Assembly: GCF_003462685.1 (NCBI RefSeq)
Contig: NZ_QRVE01000002.1
Span: 260,247-324,246 of the forward strand
Source of the DNA: Collinsella sp. AF23-4AC
Lineage (GTDB): Bacteria > Actinomycetota > Coriobacteriia > Coriobacteriales > Coriobacteriaceae
Direction: 5' to 3'
DNA: 64,000 bases
Under the pieces are notes generated by a model. That model was not told where the DNA came from. It saw nothing but the letters and a program-made list of their open reading frames with translations, and did no database searches. Both the position numbers and the translations under genes were made by a program. This document shows positions 17,127 through 24,627 of the stretch, in pieces (positions within the stretch are counted from its first letter, which is position 1; each line of letters begins with the position of its first letter).

Positions 17127-17573
17127 ATGAAGCAAATCGATACGGCCCAGCTCGACATCACCGCCTGCCAGGCTCAGGCTGCCGAGTACCACGCCCGCGG
17201 CTTTAACTGCGCGCAGGCCGTCGCCTGCACGCTCGCGCCCGCCGTCGGGCTCGACCCCCAGGTCGCCTTTGCCCTCACCGAGGGCTTTGGCGCCGGCATG
17301 GGCGGCATGACCGAAACCTGCGGCGCCATCTCGGGCGCCGTGGCCATCATGGGCTTTGTAATGAGCGACGGCATGGAAAACCCCAAGACTAAGGGCCAGA
17401 CCTACAAGCTGTCGCGCGAGATTGCCAAGCGTTTTGGCGAGAAGAACACGACGACCGTCTGCGGCACGCTCAAGGGCATCGGATCGGATAAGGGTCCGCT
17501 CCGCAGCTGCCCCGGTTGCATCGACGATGCTGTCGAGATTGCCTGCGATGTGCTAAAGCAGCTCGCCGAGTAA
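17127..17573 (+). CDS. C_GCAxxG_C_C family protein
   Basis: 148-aa protein of the C-GCAxxG-C-C family, named for its Cys/Gly pattern: FNCAQAVACTLAP, EGFGAGMGGMTETCGAISGAV and RSCPGCIDDAVEIACDVL are all present. ATG 17127 is chosen because AAGGAG lies seven bases upstream. The family is common in anaerobes and thought to bind a redox or metal centre through the Cys residues. Its function is not established. It is divergent from the sulfhydrylase gene, and a shared operator-like repeat between them could link it to sulfur metabolism (inference only). Confidence 0.88.
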   Translation: MKQIDTAQLDITACQAQAAEYHARGFNCAQAVACTLAPAVGLDPQVAFALTEGFGAGMGGMTETCGAISGAVAIMGFVMSDGMENPKTKGQTYKLSREIAKRFGEKNTTTVCGTLKGIGSDKGPLRSCPGCIDDAVEIACDVLKQLAE

Positions 17574-17586
17574 ACGGCAGCAACAG

Positions 17587-17638
17587 AAAAACGACGGCCG
17601 GCGCGCTTGGAATCCATCCAAAAGCACGCCGGCCGTCG
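17587..17638 (-). terminator. Terminator of the YigZ-family gene (shared with the convergent gene)
   Basis: Perfect 12-bp stem CGACGGCCGGCG / CGCCGGCCGTCG (17592-17603 with 17627-17638), followed on the minus strand by TTTTT. It also lies just after the convergent C_GCAxxG_C_C gene and may stop transcription from both sides. Confidence 0.85.
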
Positions 17639-17641
17639 CCG

Positions 17642-18277
17642 TTAGAACTCGGCAAACTCGGGAGCGCCGACCTCAATCTCCTCGCGCCCCGCCATAAGCT
17701 CGCGCATCTTAGCGCAAAACGGCTCCTGCTCCCCCGCTTTAAACACTAAATGAATCGTCACGGCATCCGCGTAATCGGTATCCGAAACCTTGGCGCCCGA
17801 ATCCTGCGCCAAACGAAGCACCTGCTCATACTGCGGATAGGCAACATGCACGTCAACCGGCACGACACTCGTCATCTCGACGATCTGCCCGGCCTCCTGA
17901 GCCGCGGCCACCGCCGCCTGCGTCGCCGCGGTATAGGCGCGCACCAAACCACCAGGCCCCAACAGCGTGCCACCAAAATAGCGCGTCACTACGCAACAAA
18001 CATTTTTGAGCCCCGCGCCGCGCAACACCTCGAGCGTCGGCATACCGCTCGTGCGGCTCGGCTCACCGTCATCGCTCTGGCGCTCGCGTCCATCGACCAA
18101 AATCCACGCGGGAACATTGTGTCGAGCGTCGTAATGACGCTTGCGAACTATCTCAATAAAGGCGCTTGCCTCGTCCTCGGACTCAATATGGACCAGCTGG
18201 GCAATAAACCGGCTCTTGCGGTCCACAAACTCGCCCGAAGCCTCAATATTCGATTGCAGAGTAAAATAGCTGTCCAA
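17642..18277 (-). CDS. YigZ/IMPACT family protein
   Basis: 211-aa protein of the YigZ (UPF0029, Impact N-terminal) family. The core signature SEDEASAFIEIVRKRHYDARHNVPAW and VTRYFGGTLLGPGGLVRAYTAA is intact. The DUF1949-type C-terminal domain follows. The family is linked to translation control or ribosome-associated proteolysis, with no firm bacterial function. No ATG is available: the start is a TTG (18277), five bases after GAGGGG, with another TTG one codon upstream. It is downstream of RNase P RNA and the structured repeat on the same strand. Confidence 0.88.
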   Translation of the reverse strand: MDSYFTLQSNIEASGEFVDRKSRFIAQLVHIESEDEASAFIEIVRKRHYDARHNVPAWILVDGRERQSDDGEPSRTSGMPTLEVLRGAGLKNVCCVVTRYFGGTLLGPGGLVRAYTAATQAAVAAAQEAGQIVEMTSVVPVDVHVAYPQYEQVLRLAQDSGAKVSDTDYADAVTIHLVFKAGEQEPFCAKMRELMAGREEIEVGAPEFAEF

Positions 18278-18395
18278 CAAAGCCCCTCAACAACAAGCAA
18301 AGCAACAAACAGCCTCAATAATACGGCAAAGGCAGTACCATTGCCCTCGCCAACAAGAACGGAAACGCCAATGATGCTGACGCCGTCGAAGGCGA

Positions 18396-18494
18396 GAACC
18401 CGTCAGCGCGAGCAAGGTGCCTTGAAAGACGAGGGCATTGACCTTATGGTCATGCCCGAAGGCTTGAAAGGCAGATTGCCGCGCTGACGGGTTC
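18396..18494. ncRNA. Structured repeat element, copy A (conserved core, variable closing helix)
   Basis: Perfect 14-bp inverted arms (18396-18409 with 18481-18494) enclose a 71-nt core nearly identical to the one at 21503-21572. Within the core, nested pairing is visible: GCAA/TTGC, TGCCTT/AAGGCA, and an apical hairpin GGGCAT..GACC-TTAT-GGTC-ATGCCC. The apical helix differs from copy B by a compensatory change (GACC/GGTC versus GGCC/GGCC). The octamer GCAGCGTC follows the right arm in both copies. It lies between the 3' end of RNase P RNA and the YigZ gene. Identity as an RNA is inferred; strand and function are unknown. Confidence 0.6.
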
Positions 18495-18510
18495 GCAGCG
18501 TCAACAAAGT

Positions 18511-18872
18511 GCTGAGTGGGCTTGTAAGCCGGGTTCTGTCGTGAACGGTCATTTATCTTGTCTGCACGTTACCGTGCAGCTCCACGCACGCTACCCGAAC
18601 GCGGACCGGGCCGGCCCATAGCGTTCCTATTCGCGCTTGCTCCGGATGGGGCTTGCCAAGCCGCCGTGTTGCCACGACGCTGGTGGTCTCTTACACCACC
18701 GTTTCAGCTTTTCCCTTTACGCCTTGCGGCGCAGGTGGGAGTCTTCTTTTCTGCGGCGCTTTCCGTCGGATCACTCCGCCCGGCCGTTAGCCGGCATCCC
18801 GCCCTCTGGAGCCCGGACTTTCCTCACGCGTGCTGCAAGCAGCACATCGCGCGACCGTCTGGCCCACTCAGC
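18511..18872 (-). ncRNA. rnpB: RNase P RNA, bacterial type A
   Basis: Catalytic RNA that trims tRNA 5' ends. Read on the minus strand, the universal 5' block GAGGAAAGTCCGGGCTCC and the 3' block GACAGAACCCGGCTTAC are present at the right distance. The ends are set by P1, GCTGAGTGGGC (5', 18862-18872) with GCCCACTCAGC (3', 18511-18521). The length is about 362 nt. The TTCGACGG-rich P15-P17-like internal region fits the A type. Confidence 0.95.
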
Positions 18873-18880
18873 AGTGAAAG

Positions 18881-18886
18881 AGTGTA
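18881..18886 (-). promoter_or_regulatory. Extended -10 promoter of rnpB
   Basis: TGCTACACT places a TACACT -10 with the TGN extension nine bases before the first base of P1. A TTGCGT stands upstream with a short 15-base spacer. Confidence 0.6.
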
Positions 18887-19135
18887 GCACACCGCCAGCA
18901 CACGCAATGGCACAACGCAAGCGTTCGACACGATAAACCAAGAACCACGCCATGCAGTACAATAGGGTTGTCGATGGGCAACGTCGTCAGTCGAGACGCG
19001 ACCGCGCTCCGCACCCCTCCGTCTACTCGGTGCGTTCCCGCCTCCTCCCCGAGGCGGGATGTCGGCATTTTTTCATGCACCGACAATCCAATTCCAAACA
19101 GAACGCCCCGGCAGTATCGTGCATATCACCGCCAA
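18887..19135. other. Non-coding gap between rnpB and rpsA
   Basis: No ORF with a credible ribosome binding site is visible. The gap contains the rnpB promoter side and an isolated 8-bp GC hairpin (CCCGCCTC 19037-19044 / GAGGCGGG 19051-19058), followed on the plus strand after eight bases by TTTTTT. Nothing else was recognised. Confidence 0.5.
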
Positions 19136-19173
19136 ATGCAAAAAGGGACCCGTCCATTACGGACGGATCCCTT
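19136..19173 (-). terminator. Intrinsic terminator of rpsA
   Basis: A 13-bp stem with one G-U pair (19143-19155 with 19161-19173, loop 5 nt), followed on the minus strand by TTTTTGC, 24 bases past the rpsA stop. Confidence 0.9.
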
Positions 19174-19196
19174 AAACAAGTGATCGTCAAACCGAT

Positions 19197-20363
19197 TTAC
19201 TCGGCGTCGGTCTCCTCGTCCTTCTTCTCGGAAGGCAGCGGGGTAACCTCGATCTCGACGCCCAGAGTCTCAGCAGCGGACTTCATGGACAGGGAGATAC
19301 GACGACGGTCGAGGTCGATCTCCATGACCTTGACCTGAACCTTGTCGCCCACGTGGGTGACCTGAGAAGGCTGATCAACGTGCTTGTTGGCCATCTCGGA
19401 AATGTGCACCAGGCCCTCGATGCCCTCGCCCAGGTCGACGAAAGCGCCGAACGGGACAAGCTTGGTCACAGTGCCCTCGACGATAGCGCCGACGGGGTAC
19501 TTCTTGACCAGTGCGCGCCACGGGTCCTCGGTGGTCTGCTTGAGACCCAGGGAGATGCGCTCGCGATTGAGATCGACGTCGAGAACCTCGACCTCGACCT
19601 CCTGGCCGACCTTGACAACCTCGGAAGGATGGTTGACGTGGTTCCAGGAGAGCTCGGAGATGTGGATGAGGCCGTCGATACCGCCGAGGTCGACGAAGGC
19701 GCCGAAGTCGACGATGGAGGAAACGGTGCCCTGGAGACGCATGCCAGACTTGAGCTTGGACAGGATCTCGGAGCGCTCGGCCTTACGGGACTCCTCGAGC
19801 ACGACGCGACGGGAGAGGACGACGTTGTTGCGGTTGCGGTCCATCTCGATGACGCGAGCCTCGATGCGGGTGCCCATGTAGGAGGTGAGGTCCTTGACGC
19901 GACGGAGGTCGACGAGGGAAGCGGGCAGGAAGCCACGCAGGCCGATGTCGAGGATCAGGCCGCCCTTGACAACCTCGATAACCTCGCCCTCGACGTTCTC
20001 GCCGGAGTTGAACTTCTCCTCGATGCGGTTCCAAGCACGCTCGTACTCGGCACGCTTCTTGGACAGGACCAGACGACCGTCCTTGTCCTCCTTCTGGAGA
20101 ACCAGAGCCTCGATGGGATCACCGAGTGCAACGATGTCTGCAGGGTTAGCGTCCTTGCGGATGGACAGCTCGCGGACCGGGATAACGCCCTCGGACTTGA
20201 ATCCGATGTCAACGAGCACCTCGTCATGCTCGATCTTAACGACAGTGCCGTTAACGAGATCGCCCTCATCAAAGTCGGTAATCGTACCGTCGATGAGGTT
20301 GTTCATCTCCTCCTCATTGACATCGTCAAGAGAGAAAATGGACGAGTTCTGAATCTCACTCAA
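19197..20363 (-). CDS. rpsA: 30S ribosomal protein S1, four S1 domains
   Basis: 388-aa RNA-binding ribosomal protein that helps mRNA load on the 30S subunit. Four S1 (OB-fold) repeats can be read, starting near GDLVNGTVVKIE, GENVEGEVIEVV, GMRLQGTVSSIVDFGAFVD and GAIVEGTVTKLVPFGAFVD, against six in E. coli S1. An acidic C-terminal tail follows. The start is a TTG at 20363 (TTG-AGT-GAG), seven bases after AGGGG. No ATG or GTG is available in frame nearby, so a rare start codon on a major ribosomal gene is likely real. It is divergent from a HAD gene. Confidence 0.93.
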   Translation of the reverse strand: MSEIQNSSIFSLDDVNEEEMNNLIDGTITDFDEGDLVNGTVVKIEHDEVLVDIGFKSEGVIPVRELSIRKDANPADIVALGDPIEALVLQKEDKDGRLVLSKKRAEYERAWNRIEEKFNSGENVEGEVIEVVKGGLILDIGLRGFLPASLVDLRRVKDLTSYMGTRIEARVIEMDRNRNNVVLSRRVVLEESRKAERSEILSKLKSGMRLQGTVSSIVDFGAFVDLGGIDGLIHISELSWNHVNHPSEVVKVGQEVEVEVLDVDLNRERISLGLKQTTEDPWRALVKKYPVGAIVEGTVTKLVPFGAFVDLGEGIEGLVHISEMANKHVDQPSQVTHVGDKVQVKVMEIDLDRRRISLSMKSAAETLGVEIEVTPLPSEKKDEETDAE

Positions 20364-20678
20364 AGGTGGACCCCTTTCGAACTACGGGGCCCCGATTGCT
20401 AGGACCTACAGAAGGGTGCGACAAGCACACAACGTTTAGGAACACTCGGGAGCCGACAGATACTAATGTGACGCTTATGCAATCACGTTCGTATAGGTTA
20501 CGGGGAAATGAGTTCGATTTCAAGCGTGAACTGCGATTTTTTACTCGTGTGGAGACTTTTTCGTAATCTTATGAACACACGTCTCCGCAACTTGACGATA
20601 ACCAGCCAGGCATTCGGCTTTGGGGTAAAGTATCCGGAGCCAACGATTCTAGATCGATTTTTCGAGAAAGGTGCCCGC
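20364..20678. other. Divergent intergenic region, rpsA / HAD hydrolase
   Basis: No supported gene. It is AT-richer than its surroundings and must hold both promoters, but no convincing paired -35/-10 could be fixed on either strand. A TTGACG at 20594 has no good -10 at 16-18 bases. A short repeat, GGAGAC ... GTCTCC, lies around 20550-20590. Confidence 0.4.
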
Positions 20679-21437
20679 GTGCTCAAAGCAGTCGTTTTCG
20701 ATATGGACGAGACGCTTCTCAGCATCAACCTCAACGCGTTCATCCTTCGCTATTTTAAGGATGTCTCTTCGATGCTCGCGGATATCGGGCGCCGCAGCCG
20801 CGGTGGCACGATGGCACGCCTCGGCACCATCCTGGTCGACCTCAACGCCAATCGCCGCAGCGGCACGGACAACCGCACCAATCTTGAGTTTTACCAAGAA
20901 GAGGTCGAGCGCCGATGCGGGATCTGCCTCTCCGATCCCCTCATCTACGAGGCGTTTACCTACTACGACCGCGAAGTTCTTCCGTACAAGAACGACGATG
21001 TCATCAACGCCCACGCCATGCCGGGCGCACACGCCGCGCTTCAGGCCGTACAGGACGCAGGACTACGCTGCGCGCTCTTTACCAACCCCAGCTTTCCCCA
21101 GGGAGCCATCGAGTGCCGCATGGGTTGGGGCGGGCTGGCCGACGCCCCCTTTGAGCTCGTCACGCACATGGGAAACACCACCCGCTGCAAGCCCGATGCC
21201 ACCTACTATCTAGAGCAGCTTCAGGTGATGGAACTCGAGCCACACGAGGTCCTTATGGTGGGCAACGACCCCAAGCGTGACTTCCCCAGTCCCGCCTGCG
21301 GCATTCAAACCGCCTATGTTGGCCAGGGAAAACCCGGCCGAGCCACCTGGCGCGGAACCATGGAAGACTTCGCCCGCGACTTTAACGCCGTAGTAGAAGC
21401 CTTCTACGAACACCAAGTAGCCGACGAACTGTCATAG
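20679..21437 (+). CDS. HAD-superfamily hydrolase
   Basis: 252-aa phosphatase-type protein. The GTG at 20679 is chosen because AAAGG precedes it by seven bases and the catalytic motif begins at once (LKAVVFDMDETLLS, DxDxT motif I). Motif II is LFTNPS, the Lys is in TRCKPDATYY and motif III is MVGNDPKRDF, so all four HAD motifs are intact. The cap lies between motifs I and II. Such enzymes act on small phosphorylated metabolites; the substrate is unknown. It ends just before structured repeat copy B and is convergent with the cysteine desulfidase gene. Confidence 0.88.
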   Translation: MLKAVVFDMDETLLSINLNAFILRYFKDVSSMLADIGRRSRGGTMARLGTILVDLNANRRSGTDNRTNLEFYQEEVERRCGICLSDPLIYEAFTYYDREVLPYKNDDVINAHAMPGAHAALQAVQDAGLRCALFTNPSFPQGAIECRMGWGGLADAPFELVTHMGNTTRCKPDATYYLEQLQVMELEPHEVLMVGNDPKRDFPSPACGIQTAYVGQGKPGRATWRGTMEDFARDFNAVVEAFYEHQVADELS

Positions 21438-21488
21438 GACCCCTCGCCTCAAACAAAATAACGCCGCAGGTTGAGCATAAGTCAGCGA

Positions 21489-21586
21489 AAACGCCCCTAA
21501 GCGAGCAATGTGCCTTGAAAGAGGAGGGCATAGGCCTTCTGGCCATGCCCGACGATTGAAAGGCAGATTGCCGCTTAGGGGCGTTT
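21489..21586. ncRNA. Structured repeat element, copy B
   Basis: Perfect 14-bp arms, AAACGCCCCTAAGC (21489-21502) and its complement (21573-21586), enclose a 70-nt core matching copy A except at about nine positions. The arms share no sequence with copy A beyond the final GC, yet stay fully complementary. The apical helix is GGGCAT..GGCC-TTCT-GGCC-ATGCCC. GCAGCGTC follows at 21587, as in copy A. It lies between convergent genes (HAD hydrolase and cysteine desulfidase) and has no T-run on either side. Confidence 0.6.
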
Positions 21587-21603
21587 GCAGCGTCGACTGG
21601 TTA

Positions 21604-21623
21604 CGCGGTTTGGTAAAACCGCG
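21604..21623. terminator. Short hairpin at the 3' end of the cysteine desulfidase gene
   Basis: CGCGGTTT (21604-21611) pairs with AAACCGCG (21616-21623), directly after the minus-strand stop at 21627. No T-run follows, so termination is only possible. Confidence 0.35.
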
Positions 21624-21626
21624 CAA

Positions 21627-22946
21627 CTAGCAGACTCGAGTCTTGCCGATCATGATGTTGAGGATCTCGACGTCAGTATCTTTCATACCCACACGGCCCA
21701 CGTAGCCCATGCTGGCGATTGTCTGCTCAACGGTATCCTGGATCAGGCCCTCGCCGGCGCGGAAGCCGCGACCCTGCATAGCCATATCATGGCCCAGAAT
21801 CGCCGCATCAACGGCAGCCGAGATCTTGGCGGCACAACTCGCCTTGGCGCCGTCGCACACGATGCCGCCCACGTTGCCAAGCGTATTCGAGACCGTCGCG
21901 CCAATCTGTTCGCGCGTGCCACCGCACAGCCAGGTAATCGCAGCGCCGGCGCCGCACGCAGCGCAAATAGCACCGCAAAACGCCGAGAGCGCACCAATAT
22001 AGCTCTTGATATGCACGGCGATAAGATCGGACAGCATCACGGCGCGCACCAGGCGCTCGTGGTCGCAACGCAGGTACTCGGCATACTCCATGACGGGCAA
22101 TGCGCAGGTAATGCCCTGATTGCCCGAGCCGCACACAATGGCGACCGGCAGCGCGCAGCCGTTCATGCGAGCGTCGGATCCGGCGGCCGCACGGGCACGG
22201 GCACGGCAGGCGACGTCATCGGCACGAGCACCCAGCAGCGTACGACCCACCTCGGCGCCCCAAGCGTGCGCAAGGCCCTCAGCACTGATCGCGCCATTCA
22301 GCTCAATCTGACGCCCAACGACAGCGCGGGCACCATCGATATCGCCGTCCTCGATAAAGTCGATGATGGACTCAATCGACATGGGCGTGTCAGCGCTATC
22401 TGCCGCGCGCTCGGCCACCACGCGCTCGGCGCAGGCGGCACACTCCCCCGCCGACTTGCCGCATACCGGAATACCGTCGAGGGTATGGCACGTGACATTG
22501 GTGTGGTGGTCGGTAATCTCGACGACCGCGGTATGGCCCCCGGCCGTCGCAGTCACCTTAATGTAGAGGTTGGGCACGCCCTCGACAAGCGACACATCGC
22601 AGTAGCCGGCGTCGGCAAGGAGCTCGGCCACGCGAGCGCGGTCTTCATCGTCAACGCTCTCGAGCACCTCGAGCGCGCTCTTAGCGTCGCCGCCCACGGC
22701 ACCCAGCACGGCCGCGGCTTCAATACCGTGCATACCGCCCGAGTTGGGCACGGTCACGCTCTTAACGTTCTTGATAATGTTGCCCGAGCATGCAACATCC
22801 ATATGATCGGGTTCGCAACCGAGCGTCTGACTCGCCAGCGCCGCCGCATAGGCAACGGCAATGGGCTCGGTGCAGCCGAGTGCACAGACAAGTTCGCGGT
22901 TCAAAACATCGCAAAACGCGGCATCACGGATGGAATCGGTAGGCAT
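21627..22946 (-). CDS. L-cysteine desulfidase / UPF0597 family (CyuA-like)
   Basis: 439-aa iron-sulfur enzyme of the serine dehydratase alpha-like superfamily that splits L-cysteine to pyruvate, ammonia and sulfide, a trait of anaerobes. LVCALGCTEPIAVAYAAALAS near residue 19-39 is the defining N-terminal block. SGNIIKNVKSVTVPNSGG, CGSGNQGITCALPV and the Cys-rich SAFCGAICAACGAGAA follow and would supply cluster ligands. ATG 22946 has AGGAG eight bases upstream. It is a single gene divergent from rpiB. Sulfide made here could feed the sulfhydrylase at 15.6-16.9 kb (inference). No CyuP-like transporter is adjacent. Confidence 0.88.
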   Translation of the reverse strand: MPTDSIRDAAFCDVLNRELVCALGCTEPIAVAYAAALASQTLGCEPDHMDVACSGNIIKNVKSVTVPNSGGMHGIEAAAVLGAVGGDAKSALEVLESVDDEDRARVAELLADAGYCDVSLVEGVPNLYIKVTATAGGHTAVVEITDHHTNVTCHTLDGIPVCGKSAGECAACAERVVAERAADSADTPMSIESIIDFIEDGDIDGARAVVGRQIELNGAISAEGLAHAWGAEVGRTLLGARADDVACRARARAAAGSDARMNGCALPVAIVCGSGNQGITCALPVMEYAEYLRCDHERLVRAVMLSDLIAVHIKSYIGALSAFCGAICAACGAGAAITWLCGGTREQIGATVSNTLGNVGGIVCDGAKASCAAKISAAVDAAILGHDMAMQGRGFRAGEGLIQDTVEQTIASMGYVGRVGMKDTDVEILNIMIGKTRVC

Positions 22947-23120
22947 AGGTATCTCCTGCTTGCATAACGGGCTAGGCTCTCAAAAAATGTTAGCTCCTTT
23001 ATTTGATAACAATGCATCAAAAACCGCAACCATGGTTCCGGCGGACGGCGCTCAAACGCAAACTGACGACATTCATTCACGAGAAGCCAGTCTTGTTGCC
23101 TGCTAAAGCGTTTGACCAAA

Positions 23121-23157
23121 AAACGCTCGAGCGTTTACGCAAAAGTCGCGCTATCAT
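23121..23157 (+). promoter_or_regulatory. rpiB promoter with a 16-bp palindromic operator
   Basis: The perfect palindrome AAACGCTCGAGCGTTT (23121-23136) covers the -35 zone of a -10-like TATCAT (23152-23157), about 62 bases before the rpiB start. A related half-site, AAGCGTTT, lies at about 23105. The CG centre resembles LacI-family operators (inference). Confidence 0.5.
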
Positions 23158-23218
23158 GCAGTCGAACGCGGTAAACACCTTTAGCATTTGCGCCGCACAG
23201 ACCAGAGAGGAACCATCC

Positions 23219-23686
23219 ATGAAGATCGGTATCGGTAACGACCACGCCGCCGTCGAGCTCAAGAACATCATCTCCGAGCACCTGAAGGAGCGCGGCTGCG
23301 AGGTCGTGAACTTTGGCACCGACACCTCCGAGAGCTTTGACTACCCCATCGCCGGCTACAAGGTGGGTAAGGCCGTTGCCAACGGCGACGTCGACCTGGG
23401 CATCCTGATCTGCGGCACCGGCGTCGGTATCAGCCTGGCTGCTAACAAGGTAGAGGGCGTGCGCGCCGTCGTGTGCTCCGAGCCCTTCAGTGCCAAGCTC
23501 TCCCGCATGCATAACAATACCAACGTGCTCGCCTTTGGCGCCCGCGTCGTGGGCTCCGAGCTCGCCAAGATGATTGTCGACGAGTGGCTCGACGCCGAGT
23601 TTGAGGGCGGTCGTCACGAGCGTCGCGTTAACCTCCTCAACGAGATCGACCACACGCGCGGCCTCAAGGTCGTCGACGAGGCCTAA
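23219..23686 (+). CDS. rpiB: Ribose-5-phosphate isomerase B
   Basis: 155-aa pentose phosphate pathway enzyme interconverting ribose-5-P and ribulose-5-P. ATG 23219 follows AGAGAGG and opens with the family N-terminus KIGIGNDHAAVELK. The active-site segment ICGTGVGISLAANKVEGVRAV with its catalytic Cys is present. HNNTNVLAFGARVVG completes the RpiB/LacAB signature. The protein is slightly longer than E. coli RpiB. LacAB subunits (galactose-6-P isomerase) are the nearest alternative, but they occur in pairs and this is single. It ends at a strong terminator. Confidence 0.93.
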   Translation: MKIGIGNDHAAVELKNIISEHLKERGCEVVNFGTDTSESFDYPIAGYKVGKAVANGDVDLGILICGTGVGISLAANKVEGVRAVVCSEPFSAKLSRMHNNTNVLAFGARVVGSELAKMIVDEWLDAEFEGGRHERRVNLLNEIDHTRGLKVVDEA

Positions 23687-23713
23687 ACCAGTCAGTGTCA
23701 CAAGCTAACAGCA

Positions 23714-23752
23714 GGGGCCCGCTCGGAACTCATGTCCGAGCGGGCCCCTTCA
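23714..23752 (+). terminator. Terminator of rpiB
   Basis: Perfect 14-bp GC-rich stem (23714-23727 with 23735-23748, loop 7 nt), starting 27 bases after the stop. The T-tract is weak (TTCAT). Confidence 0.75.
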
Positions 23753-23760
23753 TAGATTAT

Positions 23761-23799
23761 GGAATAAAAGGGCGCCGCGGATGGAGTTCCGCGGCGCCC
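23761..23799 (-). terminator. Terminator of ndk
   Basis: Perfect 12-bp stem GGGCGCCGCGGA / TCCGCGGCGCCC (23770-23781 with 23788-23799), followed on the minus strand by TTTTATT. Confidence 0.9.
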
Positions 23800-23837
23800 A
23801 AGCCACACGCTAACAGCTTTAAGGAGTCAAAGCTGGT

Positions 23838-24242
23838 TTAGCCAAAGAAGCGCTTGATCTCGATCTCGGCGTTCTCCAGGCAGTCGGAGCCGTGGATCAC
23901 GTTGGCGTTGACATCGACGGCAAAGTCGCCGCGGATGGTACCAGGAGCAGCGTCAAGCGGATTAGTAGCGCCCATGAGGGTGCGCATCTTAGCAACAGCG
24001 GAGAGACCGGAAACGACCATCTTGACGACCGGACCGCTCGTCATAAAGTCACAGAGACCGCCAAAGAAGGGCTTGTCGGCCAGATGGGCGTAGTGCTCCT
24101 CGACGGTAGCGCGCTCGAGCGTGGTCATCTCCATGCGCTCGATGACAAGGCCGCTGCGCTCGATGCGAGCAACGATCTCGCCGATTTTGCGATCGCGCAC
24201 GGCGTCGGGCTTAATCATGATGAAGGTCTTCTCGATAGCCAT
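23838..24242 (-). CDS. ndk: Nucleoside diphosphate kinase
   Basis: 134-aa enzyme that balances nucleoside triphosphate pools by a phosphohistidine relay. ATG 24242 follows GAAAGG at seven bases and gives AIEKTFIMIKPDAV, the standard N-terminus. The catalytic His lies in NVIHGSD near the C-terminus. GATNPLDAAPGTIRGDFA is the other fixed block. Length is normal. It stands alone, with a promoter about 70 bases upstream and a strong terminator. Confidence 0.97.
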   Translation of the reverse strand: MAIEKTFIMIKPDAVRDRKIGEIVARIERSGLVIERMEMTTLERATVEEHYAHLADKPFFGGLCDFMTSGPVVKMVVSGLSAVAKMRTLMGATNPLDAAPGTIRGDFAVDVNANVIHGSDCLENAEIEIKRFFG

Positions 24243-24305
24243 AAGGTAGCCTTTCAAGTAGGTTCGCGCGTGCCCAAGTCCCATTCCGGCACCCGCCTGG
24301 ACTGC

Positions 24306-24334
24306 ATCGTAACAGAGTTTTAGCTGCAGTTAAA
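24306..24334 (-). promoter_or_regulatory. Candidate ndk promoter
   Basis: On the minus strand a TTTAAC (24329-24334) and TACGAT (24306-24311) are 17 bases apart, about 64 bases before the ndk start. The -35 is weak. Confidence 0.4.
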
Positions 24335-24540
24335 CAAAAAGCTGTTTATTGAAACGCTACAATTTATTAAAGCGCTCCATATGTGTCACTTCTGTTTCGA
24401 AGCTCGATTAGAGTACCATCCGACTGCCCATCAACCGCATCGAGCAGAGCAGACGGTCGGTTGCCGCCCGCGAACGTACCCCCTTCACAACCTGCCCAAA
24501 GGTCCTACAGAACTTCTCGACAAGCCCCTCCCCCATAGCA
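24335..24540. other. Intergenic stretch between ndk and argH without a supported gene
   Basis: AT-rich near the ndk promoter, then ordinary composition. No ORF with a Shine-Dalgarno or known RNA motif was recognised. Confidence 0.45.
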
Positions 24541-24575
24541 ACAAAATACGGACGCCCACATCAGCAGACGCCCGT
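24541..24575 (-). terminator. Probable terminator of argH
   Basis: A 7-bp stem with one G-U pair (24548-24554 with 24569-24575), followed on the minus strand by TATTTTGTT, 53 bases past the stop. Confidence 0.55.
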
Positions 24576-24627
24576 AAAGCAAAAAACGATTCCTCAATAC
24601 ATGGCAAAAACGGCTTCGGCCAAACCC

